In this document: piece after piece, positions 8,348-16,198 of the stretch
Position numbering within the stretch: position 1 is the first letter of the stretch
Layout of the letters: each line of letters opens with the position of its first letter
Assembly (NCBI GenBank): GCA_001724355.1
Contig: MEEF01000018.1
Coordinates: 1 to 45,695 of the forward strand
DNA length: 45,695 nucleotides
Source of the DNA: Mesorhizobium sp. SCN 65-20
GTDB taxonomy: Bacteria; Pseudomonadota; Alphaproteobacteria; Rhizobiales; Rhizobiaceae
Reading direction: 5' to 3'
Position numbers and translations under genes: made by a program
Notes under the pieces: generated by a model
Told to the model about the DNA's origin: nothing
Database searches by the model: none
Seen by the model: only the letters and a program-made list of their open reading frames with translations

Positions 8348-9289
8348 ATGTTCAGGCTTGCGCATCTATCCGACGTCCATCTCGGTCCGCTCCCGGATGT
8401 AACCTATCGCGACCTCGCCTCCAAGCGCATGGTCGGGTACGTCAACTGGCAGCGCAACCGACGCCACCATCATCACGATGGGGTCGTCGATACCATTGTC
8501 GACGATCTGAAAGCGCAGGCACCGGACCATCTGGCCGTCACGGGCGACCTCGTAAACCTGGCGTTGGATGGGGAAATCGAGTTCGCCAAGCTCTGGCTCG
8601 AGACGCTCGGCGATCCCGCCGGCGTCTCTGTCGTACCCGGAAATCACGACGCTTATGTTCCGGGCGCTTTCGACAAGGCATGCCGGGCCTGGGCGCCGTG
8701 GATGCACGGCGACGGCTCAGCCAGGCCCGTCGACCGCGATAGCTTCCCCTACCTGCGGGTGCGGGGCAACGTCGCGCTCATCGGCGTTTCGACGGCCAAG
8801 GCGACGGCGCCCTTCATGGCCAACGGCTTCTTTCGCGAGGATCAGGCCGCGCGAATGGGCAAACTCCTCGCCGAAACCGGCAGGCGCAATCTGTTCCGCG
8901 TCGTGATGATCCATCATCCGCCCGTGCGCGGCGCGGTGGCCCAGCACAAGCGGCTTTTCGGCATCAGCAAGTTTCAGAAGGTGGTGCGCCAATACGGCGC
9001 CGAACTGGTATTGCACGGCCATTCGCACCTGCCGACGCTGCACTGGATCGAGGGCCACGGCGGCAGCCCTGTCCCGGTGGTCGGGGTGGCCGCGGCTGGA
9101 CAGGCGCCCGGCGGCCACTGTCCGGCGGCACAGTTCAACCTGATCGACATATCCGGCGAACCGGGGAACTGGCAGGTCGTGCTGACGCGGCGCGGGCTGA
9201 CGGGGCCGGCTTTGCCGTGTTCGGAGATCGCCAGCATCGATCTGGCATCGGCAGACCCGCATGCAGTGGCGATGGTGGTCAGAACTTGA
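8348..9289 (+). CDS. Calcineurin-like metallophosphoesterase
   Basis: A 313-residue phosphoesterase. All metal-binding blocks are present in order: HLSDVHLG near the start, GDLVN, PGNHDAY, the histidine block MIHHPP and LHGHSHLP near the end. The layout matches CpdA/Icc-type cyclic-nucleotide or phosphodiester hydrolases, but substrate cannot be assigned. The ATG at 8348 follows AAGGGGGGA; longer in-frame readings upstream overlap the NUDIX gene and are not protein-like. Its last 11 bases overlap the end of the convergent membrane-protein gene. Confidence 0.87.
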   Translation: MFRLAHLSDVHLGPLPDVTYRDLASKRMVGYVNWQRNRRHHHHDGVVDTIVDDLKAQAPDHLAVTGDLVNLALDGEIEFAKLWLETLGDPAGVSVVPGNHDAYVPGAFDKACRAWAPWMHGDGSARPVDRDSFPYLRVRGNVALIGVSTAKATAPFMANGFFREDQAARMGKLLAETGRRNLFRVVMIHHPPVRGAVAQHKRLFGISKFQKVVRQYGAELVLHGHSHLPTLHWIEGHGGSPVPVVGVAAAGQAPGGHCPAAQFNLIDISGEPGNWQVVLTRRGLTGPALPCSEIASIDLASADPHAVAMVVRT

Positions 9290-9881
9290 CGCCGGTTGCG
9301 GCGAGGCTCAGCCAGTAGAGTGCGGCCATGATGGCAATGCCGGCAACCGCGCCGGCGACGACGAGCCCGAAGCCTGAGAGCAGCGCAGGCCACTGGGGTA
9401 TCTCGCGGAAGCTTTGCTTGGCGTCCGCCTCGGCCTCGCGCGCGAACCGCGGCAGGGCGAGTTCGGGGCCACCCTCCATCATGTGCTGACGCTCGACGAT
9501 CCGCTCGGCGATGTAGCGCGTCACCTGCTCGGCAACCCGCTTCGGATCGGTCGATTCGGCGAGCACCACGCGGCCGAGGCGCGTGTCGCGAACGAAGCGG
9601 TAGGTGCGCCGGTCGCGCCCGAGGGCGACGTGGCTCACCGCGTCGATCCAGAGCCGGGGCTGAAGGCCTGAAGAGATGGTGAAATCGAAATTGTCGATGT
9701 CCGCCGGAACGTCCGAAAAAATGGGCTCGAGCTCCACGGCGAGCAGTTCGAGGCGCATGCGGTGCGCGTCGCGCAGTTCCACGACCACGTCGGTCCGGTC
9801 GGCGGCCGCGTTCTTGACGTCGCGGATGGCGTCCGACAGCACATGCGGCTGTCTGATGGCTGTCGCGTTGTCGTCCTGCAT
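9279..9881 (-). CDS. Conserved membrane protein of unknown function
   Basis: A 200-residue protein. Residues 1-165 form a mixed, charged cytoplasmic part with a beta-rich core (VVVELRDAHRMRLELLAVELEPIF, then a region naming LWIDAVSHVALGRDRRTYRFVRDTRLGRVVLAES). One C-terminal membrane helix (about 172-196) follows. It therefore looks like a tail-anchored protein. I do not recognise a named domain; similar proteins are annotated as hypothetical in rhizobia. It overlaps the 3' end of the metallophosphoesterase gene by 11 bases and has no operon partner in view. Confidence 0.7.
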   Translation of the reverse strand: MQDDNATAIRQPHVLSDAIRDVKNAAADRTDVVVELRDAHRMRLELLAVELEPIFSDVPADIDNFDFTISSGLQPRLWIDAVSHVALGRDRRTYRFVRDTRLGRVVLAESTDPKRVAEQVTRYIAERIVERQHMMEGGPELALPRFAREAEADAKQSFREIPQWPALLSGFGLVVAGAVAGIAIMAALYWLSLAATGVKF

Positions 9882-9970
9882 TGGCCCATGCCTCGAGTGT
9901 CTGCCCGGCAGGCACTAACATAGGCGCTATCGCGGCCGAATTGTACCCCGCCAATGGCAGGGGGGCCGGA

Positions 9971-10777
9971 TCAGCCCAGCGCCTCGTGCATTCCGGGTGC
10001 CCGCTGCGGACTGCGGCGGCGCCTTGTAATGCGCCGGATAATGTCGGCGACCAGGTCCGGCGTCTCCTCCGGCAGCATGTGGCCGACCTCGAGTACGTGG
10101 TGGACGAGGAAGCCGTCCGGCAGGCCGTCGGCATGGCTGTAGGGCAGCACGGAATCGTCCGTTCCCCAGACGACCATGGCCGGCATCGCAAGAGCGGCGA
10201 TCATTTCGCGGGGGATGGTGCCCTGGCGATCGCCTGCCGTCATGGCTTCGGCAAATGCGACGAGCTTTTCCGTCTGGCCCAACCGGCGCCGCATCTCCGC
10301 GAGCCGGGCGACGGCGGTATCTGGAACCTGGCTGTCGGGGCTCGACATCTCGGCGAGGCAGGATCGGATTTCGTCCGGTGCGGTTGCCGCAGCGTAGCGT
10401 CGCAGCAGCGGTCCGTTGATTTCGGGACCGAATCCGCCGGGCGCCAGAAGCGTCAATGAAGCCACGCAGTCGGGCTCGGCCGAGGCGGCGAGGGTGGCCA
10501 CAGCCCCGCCCATCGAATGGCCGACGAAATGCGCCTTTTCGATGCCACGCGATGCGAGGTCTGCGAGGACCGCATTTGCCGCAACCTTGGCGGAGCCGGC
10601 CTTGGGGAAGTCGATTGAACGGCCATGCCCCGGCAGGTCGTAGGCGATCGTCGTGAACGTGTCGCCGAGCCGGTCGATGACATCGCCCCACAGATCGCCG
10701 CAACTGCCGAATCCGTGAAGCAGAACCACCACCTTCGTGCCGTTACCCCTAACGGCTGCATGGATGGAATTGGTCAT
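9971..10777 (-). CDS. Alpha/beta-fold hydrolase
   Basis: A 268-residue serine hydrolase. HGFGS near 21-25 forms the oxyanion side, Ser88 in VGHSMGG is the nucleophile, the acid is in WGTDDSVLP, and the His is in VGHMLPEE. The spacing is that of small monoacyl or ester hydrolases such as PcaD- and BioH-like enzymes. The basic tail (RRITRRRRSPQR) is unusual and may be non-catalytic. Upstream is an AT-rich stretch (10805-10850) that probably holds the promoter; no clear ribosome site precedes the ATG. Substrate unknown. Confidence 0.85.
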   Translation of the reverse strand: MTNSIHAAVRGNGTKVVVLLHGFGSCGDLWGDVIDRLGDTFTTIAYDLPGHGRSIDFPKAGSAKVAANAVLADLASRGIEKAHFVGHSMGGAVATLAASAEPDCVASLTLLAPGGFGPEINGPLLRRYAAATAPDEIRSCLAEMSSPDSQVPDTAVARLAEMRRRLGQTEKLVAFAEAMTAGDRQGTIPREMIAALAMPAMVVWGTDDSVLPYSHADGLPDGFLVHHVLEVGHMLPEETPDLVADIIRRITRRRRSPQRAPGMHEALG

Positions 10778-10893
10778 TTCAAGTGATAATTCCGTGCCCT
10801 GTCCCCGTGTTCCTTGTAAAAACTAAAACCGAAAAAGTAAAATGCTACGTTGCGCCTTCAAGGAGTGCCGTAGCGGAACCGAAATAGATCGGT

Positions 10894-12630
10894 TCAACTT
10901 TGCTGGCCGAGGCCAGCGGCACGAAGCGCCTTGGTCAGCGATCTCGTCAGTTCCTCGGGATATTTGCGTTCGGCAAATGATGCAGCGGGGTCGGCGGCGA
11001 AGGCCGGATAGGTGGCGATGATTTCCTTGGTCAGTTCCGAGGCGAGCTTCTCGTCGCCGACGAAGTGTGCCGCGATCAGGCGCGCGGCCACGTAATGCGA
11101 CCGTTTCGCGGTCGTAAGCGAGTTGGCAGCGCGAGCGGCCGCGTAGCGGTTGCCGAGCATGAACTCGCCGAGGAACAGGCCATAGTCCCACCAGCTTGGA
11201 TGGGCGCTGATGCTCTCGACGGCGCGCTTCATGATCGGAACGCCGTCGCTATAGCTTCCCGAAAGCACCAGCGCGTAGCCATAGGCCGCGGCCATGGTCA
11301 GGTCGTAGGTGTTGAGCTCGTAAGCCTTCTGCATCCAGCGGATCGCCTCGGCGCGGTCACCGACGCGTGATTGAAGATAGCCGTAGGAACGATGGGCATA
11401 CGGGCTGTTCGCTCCCATCTGTACCGCGGTGTGGGCGAGGCTGAATGCCCCGTCGGCACTTGCGTTGGCAGGATAGGGGTAGCCGTCGGTCACCGCCTCC
11501 AGTTGCAGCGAGGCGAGTTCCGAATAGACGACGGGGGACTTGGCGCCGCGCTTGGAAAGCTCCTCCATGCACTGATAGGCGGCGCGGTGCCGGGATGCGT
11601 TCTGGTCCATGTAGTAGTCGTCGTTGAGCAGGAGGCATGTCATCAGCCCCTGCTGCAGGTCGTTCTTCTCGATGTAGGCGTAGATCATCCCGGACACCGG
11701 AACGGTGGTCGTGACGATCTCCGCGATGCGCTCGTCGAGCAGCTCCGGCTGGATGTCCTCCGCCGAAAGCACGCGCGACATGAGGATACGACCGGTGGTC
11801 ATGTGCTGCAGTTCGACCAGCACCGACCCGCCTTCTGGTCCTGCGTTGACGGTGAAGTCGAAATCCGTGGCGTCCTCGCGCCGGACACGTTCGGTACGGT
11901 CCCGAGCGATGAGGTCTATGGTGTCGAAGCCCGACAGTGCCGACCGCAGTACGGTCGCAACGCGGGCCGTGTCGCCCTGGTCGGACCCGGCGTGGATGTG
12001 CACTGCCGGCAACTGGTCGACCGCGCCGGCGATGCTGCTGGTCGAGCCGCGAAAATCGGCCACCGCGACGGCATCGCTGCCGGGGCCGAAATTGCGGAAC
12101 ACCAGGAAGCCCAGCATGAGGATGACAAGGGCCATCGCGGCCCAGAAGAACTGCAACTGCCGCTTGACGCTCGTCCCGGCGTAGGTTTGCTCGCCCAGCT
12201 GCGCCTCCGCGGTGCGGGGTTCGGGGTCGGACGGGAGGGGCGTAGCACTATCGGCGGGCGCCGCTGTGGCCGGTTCCGCCGGGTAGCCGGCCATCGCCTC
12301 GTATGCCGGCACGTAGCTGCCGCGGGGGATGGCTATCCGGATCGGGTCGGCAGCACCTTCGCCGGCATAATATTGGCCGAGCAATTCGCGCAGTCGCCCA
12401 GCCTGCACGCGCACCACCGCGTCGGTCGCGGAATCGAACTCGGCATCCTTGCCGAATACGTCCACGGCGATGGCAAAGCCCTTAAGTCGCTCGGCCTCGC
12501 CCGCCAGGTCGCGTTCGATCAGGTAGCGCAGCAGCTTGCGTGCCCGCTCCGAGCGACCGAAGGTCTCACTGGCAATGAGCCGCTCCAGCGCTTCGCGCAC
12601 TGCGGGGGCGGCAGGCGTGGAGGCAACCAA
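10894..12630 (-). CDS. Winged-helix / transmembrane / TPR protein (CadC-like layout)
   Basis: A 578-residue protein. Residues 8-110 carry a conserved N-terminal domain (FGRSERARKLLRYLIERDL, DVFGKDAEFDS, VVRVQAGRLRELLGQYY, IAIPRGSYVP) that I associate with the start of rhizobial adenylate-cyclase and TolB/TPR regulator-like proteins; it resembles a transcriptional-regulator winged helix. A Pro/Ala linker leads to one membrane helix at about 160-178. The outer part has an alpha/beta domain (about 190-310), then helical TPR-like repeats (about 340-560, for example YAHRSYGYLQSRVGDRAEAIRWMQKAYEL). The start is TTG, preceded by GAAAGGG. A one-component membrane regulator is a reasonable guess, but its DNA target and signal are unknown. 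Confidence 0.75.
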   Translation of the reverse strand: MVASTPAAPAVREALERLIASETFGRSERARKLLRYLIERDLAGEAERLKGFAIAVDVFGKDAEFDSATDAVVRVQAGRLRELLGQYYAGEGAADPIRIAIPRGSYVPAYEAMAGYPAEPATAAPADSATPLPSDPEPRTAEAQLGEQTYAGTSVKRQLQFFWAAMALVILMLGFLVFRNFGPGSDAVAVADFRGSTSSIAGAVDQLPAVHIHAGSDQGDTARVATVLRSALSGFDTIDLIARDRTERVRREDATDFDFTVNAGPEGGSVLVELQHMTTGRILMSRVLSAEDIQPELLDERIAEIVTTTVPVSGMIYAYIEKNDLQQGLMTCLLLNDDYYMDQNASRHRAAYQCMEELSKRGAKSPVVYSELASLQLEAVTDGYPYPANASADGAFSLAHTAVQMGANSPYAHRSYGYLQSRVGDRAEAIRWMQKAYELNTYDLTMAAAYGYALVLSGSYSDGVPIMKRAVESISAHPSWWDYGLFLGEFMLGNRYAAARAANSLTTAKRSHYVAARLIAAHFVGDEKLASELTKEIIATYPAFAADPAASFAERKYPEELTRSLTKALRAAGLGQQS

Positions 12631-12819
12631 GCGTCGACCCTTTCGAAACCGGCACGAACAGGCCGATCATAGTCGGCTGGCGTGGTCGCACAAGATTGCA
12701 ACGCTACGATGAGTGAACAGCCAAGCCGTTATCCACGGGCGAGGCGGCTGGAAGGCGGTGAGACGCTGCGTTAACGTTATTCGCGTGGGCTTTGAATTCG
12801 CAACAATTTCAGCCGCGGA

Positions 12820-12849
12820 ATACATGCGGGCCGTGACGCCCGCATGTAT
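12820..12849 (-). terminator. Hairpin downstream of leuA
   Basis: A perfect 12-base-pair stem (ATACATGCGGGC with GCCCGCATGTAT) with a six-base loop, 22 bases after the leuA stop. No T-run follows, so it may act as a processing or stability hairpin rather than a strict intrinsic terminator. Confidence 0.55.
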
Positions 12850-12871
12850 GTGAAGGTTCCGAATCGCGCCG

Positions 12872-14575
12872 TCAGCGCGCCAGGATTCGGTTGGCGGCGG
12901 ACACCACGGCCTCGAGCGAGGCCGCCACGATGTTGGTGTTGATGCCGGCGCCGAACAGGCGGCCGCCTGGATACTCCACCTCCATGTAGCAGACGGCAGC
13001 GGCATTTGAGCCGCGCTGGATCGAGTGCTCGGAGTAGTCGAGCACCGACAGGTCGATGCCTAGATGACGGGACAGGGCATCGACGAAGCCATCTATCGGC
13101 CCGTTGCCGGTGCCCGAGATCACCACGTCCTTGCCGTTGTCGGTGATGGTCGCCTCGACGACGCGGCGGCCCTTCATGACGGTGTCCGGGAACGTCTGGT
13201 GGTCGACGAACTTCAGGCGTCCGCCCGGCTGGTCGACATAGACCTCGAGGAAGCGCTCATGGATGCGCTTGGGCGAGACTTCCTTGCCTTCCGTGTCGGT
13301 GATCGACTGGATGTCCTGGCTGAACTCGACCTGCAGGCTACGCGGCAGGTTGAGACCGTAGTCGGCCTGGAGCACATAGGCGATGCCGCCCTTGCCCGAC
13401 TGCGAGTTGATGCGGATGATCGCCTCGTAGCTGCGGCCCACGTCCTGCGGGTCGATGGGCAGGTAGGGCACCTCCCACAGTTCCTTGTTGGCCTTCTTGA
13501 GCGCCTTCATGCCCTTGTTGATGGCGTCCTGGTGCGAGCCCGAGAAGGCCGTGTAGACCAACTCGCCAACATAGGGGTGGCGCTCCGGAATCTTCAACTG
13601 GTTCGAGTACTCGTAGACGTCCTTCATCCGGTTGATGTCGGTGCAGTCGAGCATCGGATCGACGCCCTGGGTGTACATGTTCAGCGCCAGCGTGACGACG
13701 TCGACGTTGCCGGTGCGTTCGCCATTGCCGAACAGCGTGCCTTCGACGCGGTCGGCGCCGGCCATCAGGCCGAGTTCAGTTGCGGCGATGCCGGTGCCGC
13801 GGTCATTGTGCGGATGCAGCGAGATCAACAGGTTCTCGCGATTGTCGAGTTGGCGGCACATCCATTCGATGCGGTCGGCATAGATGTTCGGCGTCGACAT
13901 CTCGACCGTCGAGGGCAGGTTGACGATCAGCTTGTTGTCGGCCGTCGGCTTGATGATATCGGTGACGGCGTTGCAGATCTCGAGCGCCACTTCGAGCTCG
14001 GTGCCGGTGAAGCTCTCCGGCGAATACTGGAAGCGATAGCCGCCGCCGGCCTTGGCCGCCATGTCGGCGATCATCTTGGCTGCGTCGGTGGCGATGCGCT
14101 TGATGCCGGCGACGTCCTTCTCGAACACGACGCGACGCTGCAACTCGCTGGTCGAGTTGTAGAAATGCACGATCGGATTGTTGGCGCCCTGCAGCGCTTC
14201 AAAGGTGCGGGTGATCAGCTCCGGACGGCACTGCACCAATACCTGCAACGACACGTCGGCAGGCACGTTGCCTTCCTCGACGGTCCAGCGGGCGAAGTCG
14301 AAATCGGTCTGCGAGGCCGAGGGGAAGCCGATCTCGATCTCCTTGAAGCCCATGTCGAGCAGCAACTGGAACATGCGCGCCTTGCGGTCATGGCCCATTG
14401 GATCGACGAGCGACTGGTTGCCGTCGCGCAGGTCGACCGAGCACCAGATCGGCGCCTTCTCGATGATCTTGGAAGGCCAGGTGCGGTCCTTGAGGTTCAG
14501 CGTCGGGTAGGGGGCGTATTTCCTGGCCGCGTCGGGCATGCCCTTGGTCTGGCTGAATTCCTGTCTCGCATTCAT
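12872..14575 (-). CDS. leuA: 2-isopropylmalate synthase
   Basis: A 567-residue enzyme that condenses 2-oxoisovalerate and acetyl-CoA to 2-isopropylmalate, the first committed step of leucine synthesis. The catalytic DRE-TIM barrel opens with VDLRDGNQSLVDPM. HPHNDRGTG carries the metal-binding histidines, and GNGERTGNVDVVTLALN is the second family signature. The C-terminal regulatory domain (about 430-560) for leucine feedback is present. The sequence belongs to the long LeuA type known from actinobacteria and many alphaproteobacteria. The ATG at 14575 is preferred to GTG at 14584 because GGAG is eight bases before it. A Leu-rich leader and mutually exclusive hairpins lie upstream. Confidence 0.95.
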   Translation of the reverse strand: MNARQEFSQTKGMPDAARKYAPYPTLNLKDRTWPSKIIEKAPIWCSVDLRDGNQSLVDPMGHDRKARMFQLLLDMGFKEIEIGFPSASQTDFDFARWTVEEGNVPADVSLQVLVQCRPELITRTFEALQGANNPIVHFYNSTSELQRRVVFEKDVAGIKRIATDAAKMIADMAAKAGGGYRFQYSPESFTGTELEVALEICNAVTDIIKPTADNKLIVNLPSTVEMSTPNIYADRIEWMCRQLDNRENLLISLHPHNDRGTGIAATELGLMAGADRVEGTLFGNGERTGNVDVVTLALNMYTQGVDPMLDCTDINRMKDVYEYSNQLKIPERHPYVGELVYTAFSGSHQDAINKGMKALKKANKELWEVPYLPIDPQDVGRSYEAIIRINSQSGKGGIAYVLQADYGLNLPRSLQVEFSQDIQSITDTEGKEVSPKRIHERFLEVYVDQPGGRLKFVDHQTFPDTVMKGRRVVEATITDNGKDVVISGTGNGPIDGFVDALSRHLGIDLSVLDYSEHSIQRGSNAAAVCYMEVEYPGGRLFGAGINTNIVAASLEAVVSAANRILAR

Positions 14576-14651
14576 CTTCTTCACTCCTGCGCGTCCTCGC
14601 CGAACTGCGCCGGCTGCGCGCTCATGCTTGATTCTTCACGGTCTTTGGATG

Positions 14652-14841
14652 GCAAGGAGCGTGCGCCTGTGCGGCTTGTCGACCGCCGGGCGCTCCTTCA
14701 GCGAGCCCGGCGATCGCCGATAAGGCCGAGAAGAAGAAGAGCAGAAGAGAGGGCGCGCAGCGTCTCGCCCGCAAAAGCGGCCGGACGGGAGGTGTTGCTG
14801 ACCTGGCGCGAATTCATGGCGCTTTCCTTACAGGAGCGCCC
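14652..14841 (-). promoter_or_regulatory. leuA leader region: ribosome-mediated attenuator
   Basis: The leader RNA encodes a Leu-rich peptide (14817 to 14698) flanked by complementary segments. GGGCGCTCC (14841-14833) can pair perfectly with GGAGCGCCC (14696-14688) just after the peptide stop. The same segment, with AAGGAGCG, can instead pair with CGCTCCTT (14661-14654). Alternative pairings around a run of Leu codons are the mark of attenuation. No clear T-run terminator follows, so the output may be at translation or at a weak terminator nearer leuA. Attenuated leuA leaders are known in alphaproteobacteria. Confidence 0.75.
14698..14817 (-). CDS. leuL: leuA leader peptide
   Basis: A 39-codon reading frame upstream of leuA with AAGGAA six bases before its ATG. 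The C-terminal half is Leu-rich: residues 20-33 read LRALSSALLLLGLI, with four consecutive Leu codons (CTT CTT CTT CTC). Slow translation of these codons when leucyl-tRNA is scarce would change the folding of the following RNA. It shares no feature of a functional protein. The stop (TGA at 14700-14698) lies inside the 5' part of the first downstream hairpin, as expected for an attenuator. Confidence 0.8.
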   Translation of the reverse strand: MNSRQVSNTSRPAAFAGETLRALSSALLLLGLIGDRRAR

Positions 14842-14880
14842 TTGATGGCGCAAGGGGAAGCTGGGGAAGACGGGCTGCGC

Positions 14881-15963
14881 TCATGTCCTGATCGTCTTGG
14901 CCACCAGCTTGGCGAGCGCCGGGCCGAAGATCAGCACGAGCAGGAACCGCAGCATCTGTAGCGTCAGCACGAAGGACAGGTCGACGTTGTCGGCCGCCGC
15001 CGCGATGATGGCGATGGAATCCATTCCGCCCGGGCTGGTCGCGAGATAGGCGGTCAGCGGGTCCACGCCGAGCAGATAGTGCAGGCCCCAGGCCAGCATG
15101 CCGCAGAAGGTCATCAAGGCGGCGATCGAGCCGATCACCTGCGGCAGGGCGCGCGCTGCGTGGCGCAGGATCGGACGGGTGAAGTTCAGCCCGATCGACC
15201 AGCCGACCAGCGCGTAGCCTGTCGCCAGCAGCCACTCAGGCAGTTGCAGTTCGATGCCGAGGCCGAGATTCAGTGCTGCGCCCAGCGTCATGGCGCCGAC
15301 GAAATAGGGCGACGGGATGCGCAGCAGATGGCCCAGCGTACCGCCGACAACAGCCACCACCAGCATCGTGCCGAAGGCTTGCCACTGGATAGCCGGAAAC
15401 CACTCGACGGCTGCTACCTCGACGCCCGACGTGTCGACCCACAGGCGGGCGACGAGGGCGGCGGCGATCGAAACCATGATGACGCGCAGATATTGCATGA
15501 ACGCCACCAGGCGGGCGTCCGCGCCGAAGGCGTCGGCCATCAAGACCATGGCTGTCGCCGCACCGGGCGCCGAGCCCCAGACGGCGGTCGTTCCCGGCAG
15601 GACCTTGAGGCGGGAGATGAACCAGCCGAGGAAGCTCGATGCAGCGACGGTGGCGACGGCGGTGCCGAGGAACAGCGGCCATTCGGAATAGAAGGTCGGG
15701 AATATGCCGGGCGAGATAGAACTGGCGACGAGACAGCCGATCAGCGCCTGCGCCGAAATGAAGAGCGGCCGCGGCACACGTATCGTCGCGCCGCTGCTCC
15801 CGAGCGCGATCGCGACGAGCATCGGCCCCACCAGCAGCGCCGCGGGCAGATGGACGGCTTCGAGAACACCGGCCACAAGCACCGAGCAGCCGAGGAGCAA
15901 AAGCCACTGCTGCCACGGCTTCATCGCGGTCAACGGCGCAGGCGCTTGCGGGTCGGGCTTCAT
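14881..15963 (-). CDS. AbrB-family (COG3180) membrane protein
   Basis: A 360-residue polytopic protein with about ten membrane segments in two homologous halves, the layout of the AbrB duplication family (once linked to regulation of aidB in E. coli and sometimes annotated as ammonia monooxygenase). Family segments include LPAALLVGPMLVAIAL, FLGWFISRLKVLPGTTAVWGSAPGAATAMVLMADAFGAD and YLATSPGGMDSIAIIAAAA. The start at 15963 follows AGAGAGG. The fold is transporter-like; biochemical function is not established. It is divergent from a TctC-type binding protein, 235 bases apart, and upstream of the leu leader on the same strand. It is not an AbrB-type DNA-binding protein. Confidence 0.85.
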   Translation of the reverse strand: MKPDPQAPAPLTAMKPWQQWLLLLGCSVLVAGVLEAVHLPAALLVGPMLVAIALGSSGATIRVPRPLFISAQALIGCLVASSISPGIFPTFYSEWPLFLGTAVATVAASSFLGWFISRLKVLPGTTAVWGSAPGAATAMVLMADAFGADARLVAFMQYLRVIMVSIAAALVARLWVDTSGVEVAAVEWFPAIQWQAFGTMLVVAVVGGTLGHLLRIPSPYFVGAMTLGAALNLGLGIELQLPEWLLATGYALVGWSIGLNFTRPILRHAARALPQVIGSIAALMTFCGMLAWGLHYLLGVDPLTAYLATSPGGMDSIAIIAAAADNVDLSFVLTLQMLRFLLVLIFGPALAKLVAKTIRT

Positions 15964-16074
15964 GCCCTCTCTTAGGCACATTCCGTTGCGGCTGTCAGCC
16001 TCGACGGAAGACAAATAGCAGGCGTGCGCAATCGGACAAGGGCACCGCTCCCGGCCTTGGGCAAGTCGTTCGCC

Positions 16075-16087
16075 TGTAACGGTTACA
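16075..16087. promoter_or_regulatory. Palindromic operator candidate, abrB/tctC divergon
   Basis: TGTAAC-G-GTTACA is a perfect 13-base palindrome, roughly midway between the two divergent starts (111 bases before both genes). The shape is that of GntR- or LacI-family operators. No such regulator is encoded next to it. Confidence 0.5.
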
Positions 16088-16113
16088 CCGGGCCATTCCC
16101 GCCAAACGTCGAA

Positions 16114-16141
16114 TTGACAGTGTAGGTAAAGCTCATACGCT
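16114..16141 (+). promoter_or_regulatory. Candidate sigma-70 promoter for the binding-protein gene
   Basis: TTGACA, a 16-base spacer and TACGCT, ending 57 bases before the start of the TctC-type gene. The -35 is perfect, the -10 is weak. The palindrome at 16075 lies just upstream. Confidence 0.4.
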
Positions 16142-16198
16142 CCCCGGTCTCCGCGGCTGGCAAACATGTGCCGCCGCTCAGATGGGAGGAGTGCATTG

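Noticed and set aside
10876..10895. Hairpin GAACCGA/TCGGTTC at the end of the TPR gene as a terminator
   Set aside because: The stem is only seven pairs, overlaps the stop codon and has no T-run on either strand.
11371..12672. A 433-codon plus-strand frame opposite the TPR protein
   Set aside because: Antisense to a gene with clear domain order; its translation is Arg/Gly/Val-biased without family signature.
14581..14625. A 14-codon frame (MSAQPAQFGEDAQE) just before leuA
   Set aside because: No Leu codons and no ribosome site; the Leu-rich frame further upstream is the better leader.
13064..14845. A 593-codon plus-strand open frame opposite leuA
   Set aside because: It mirrors leuA codons in a GC-rich sequence, shows no domain and has no ribosome site. 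leuA on the other strand has all family motifs.
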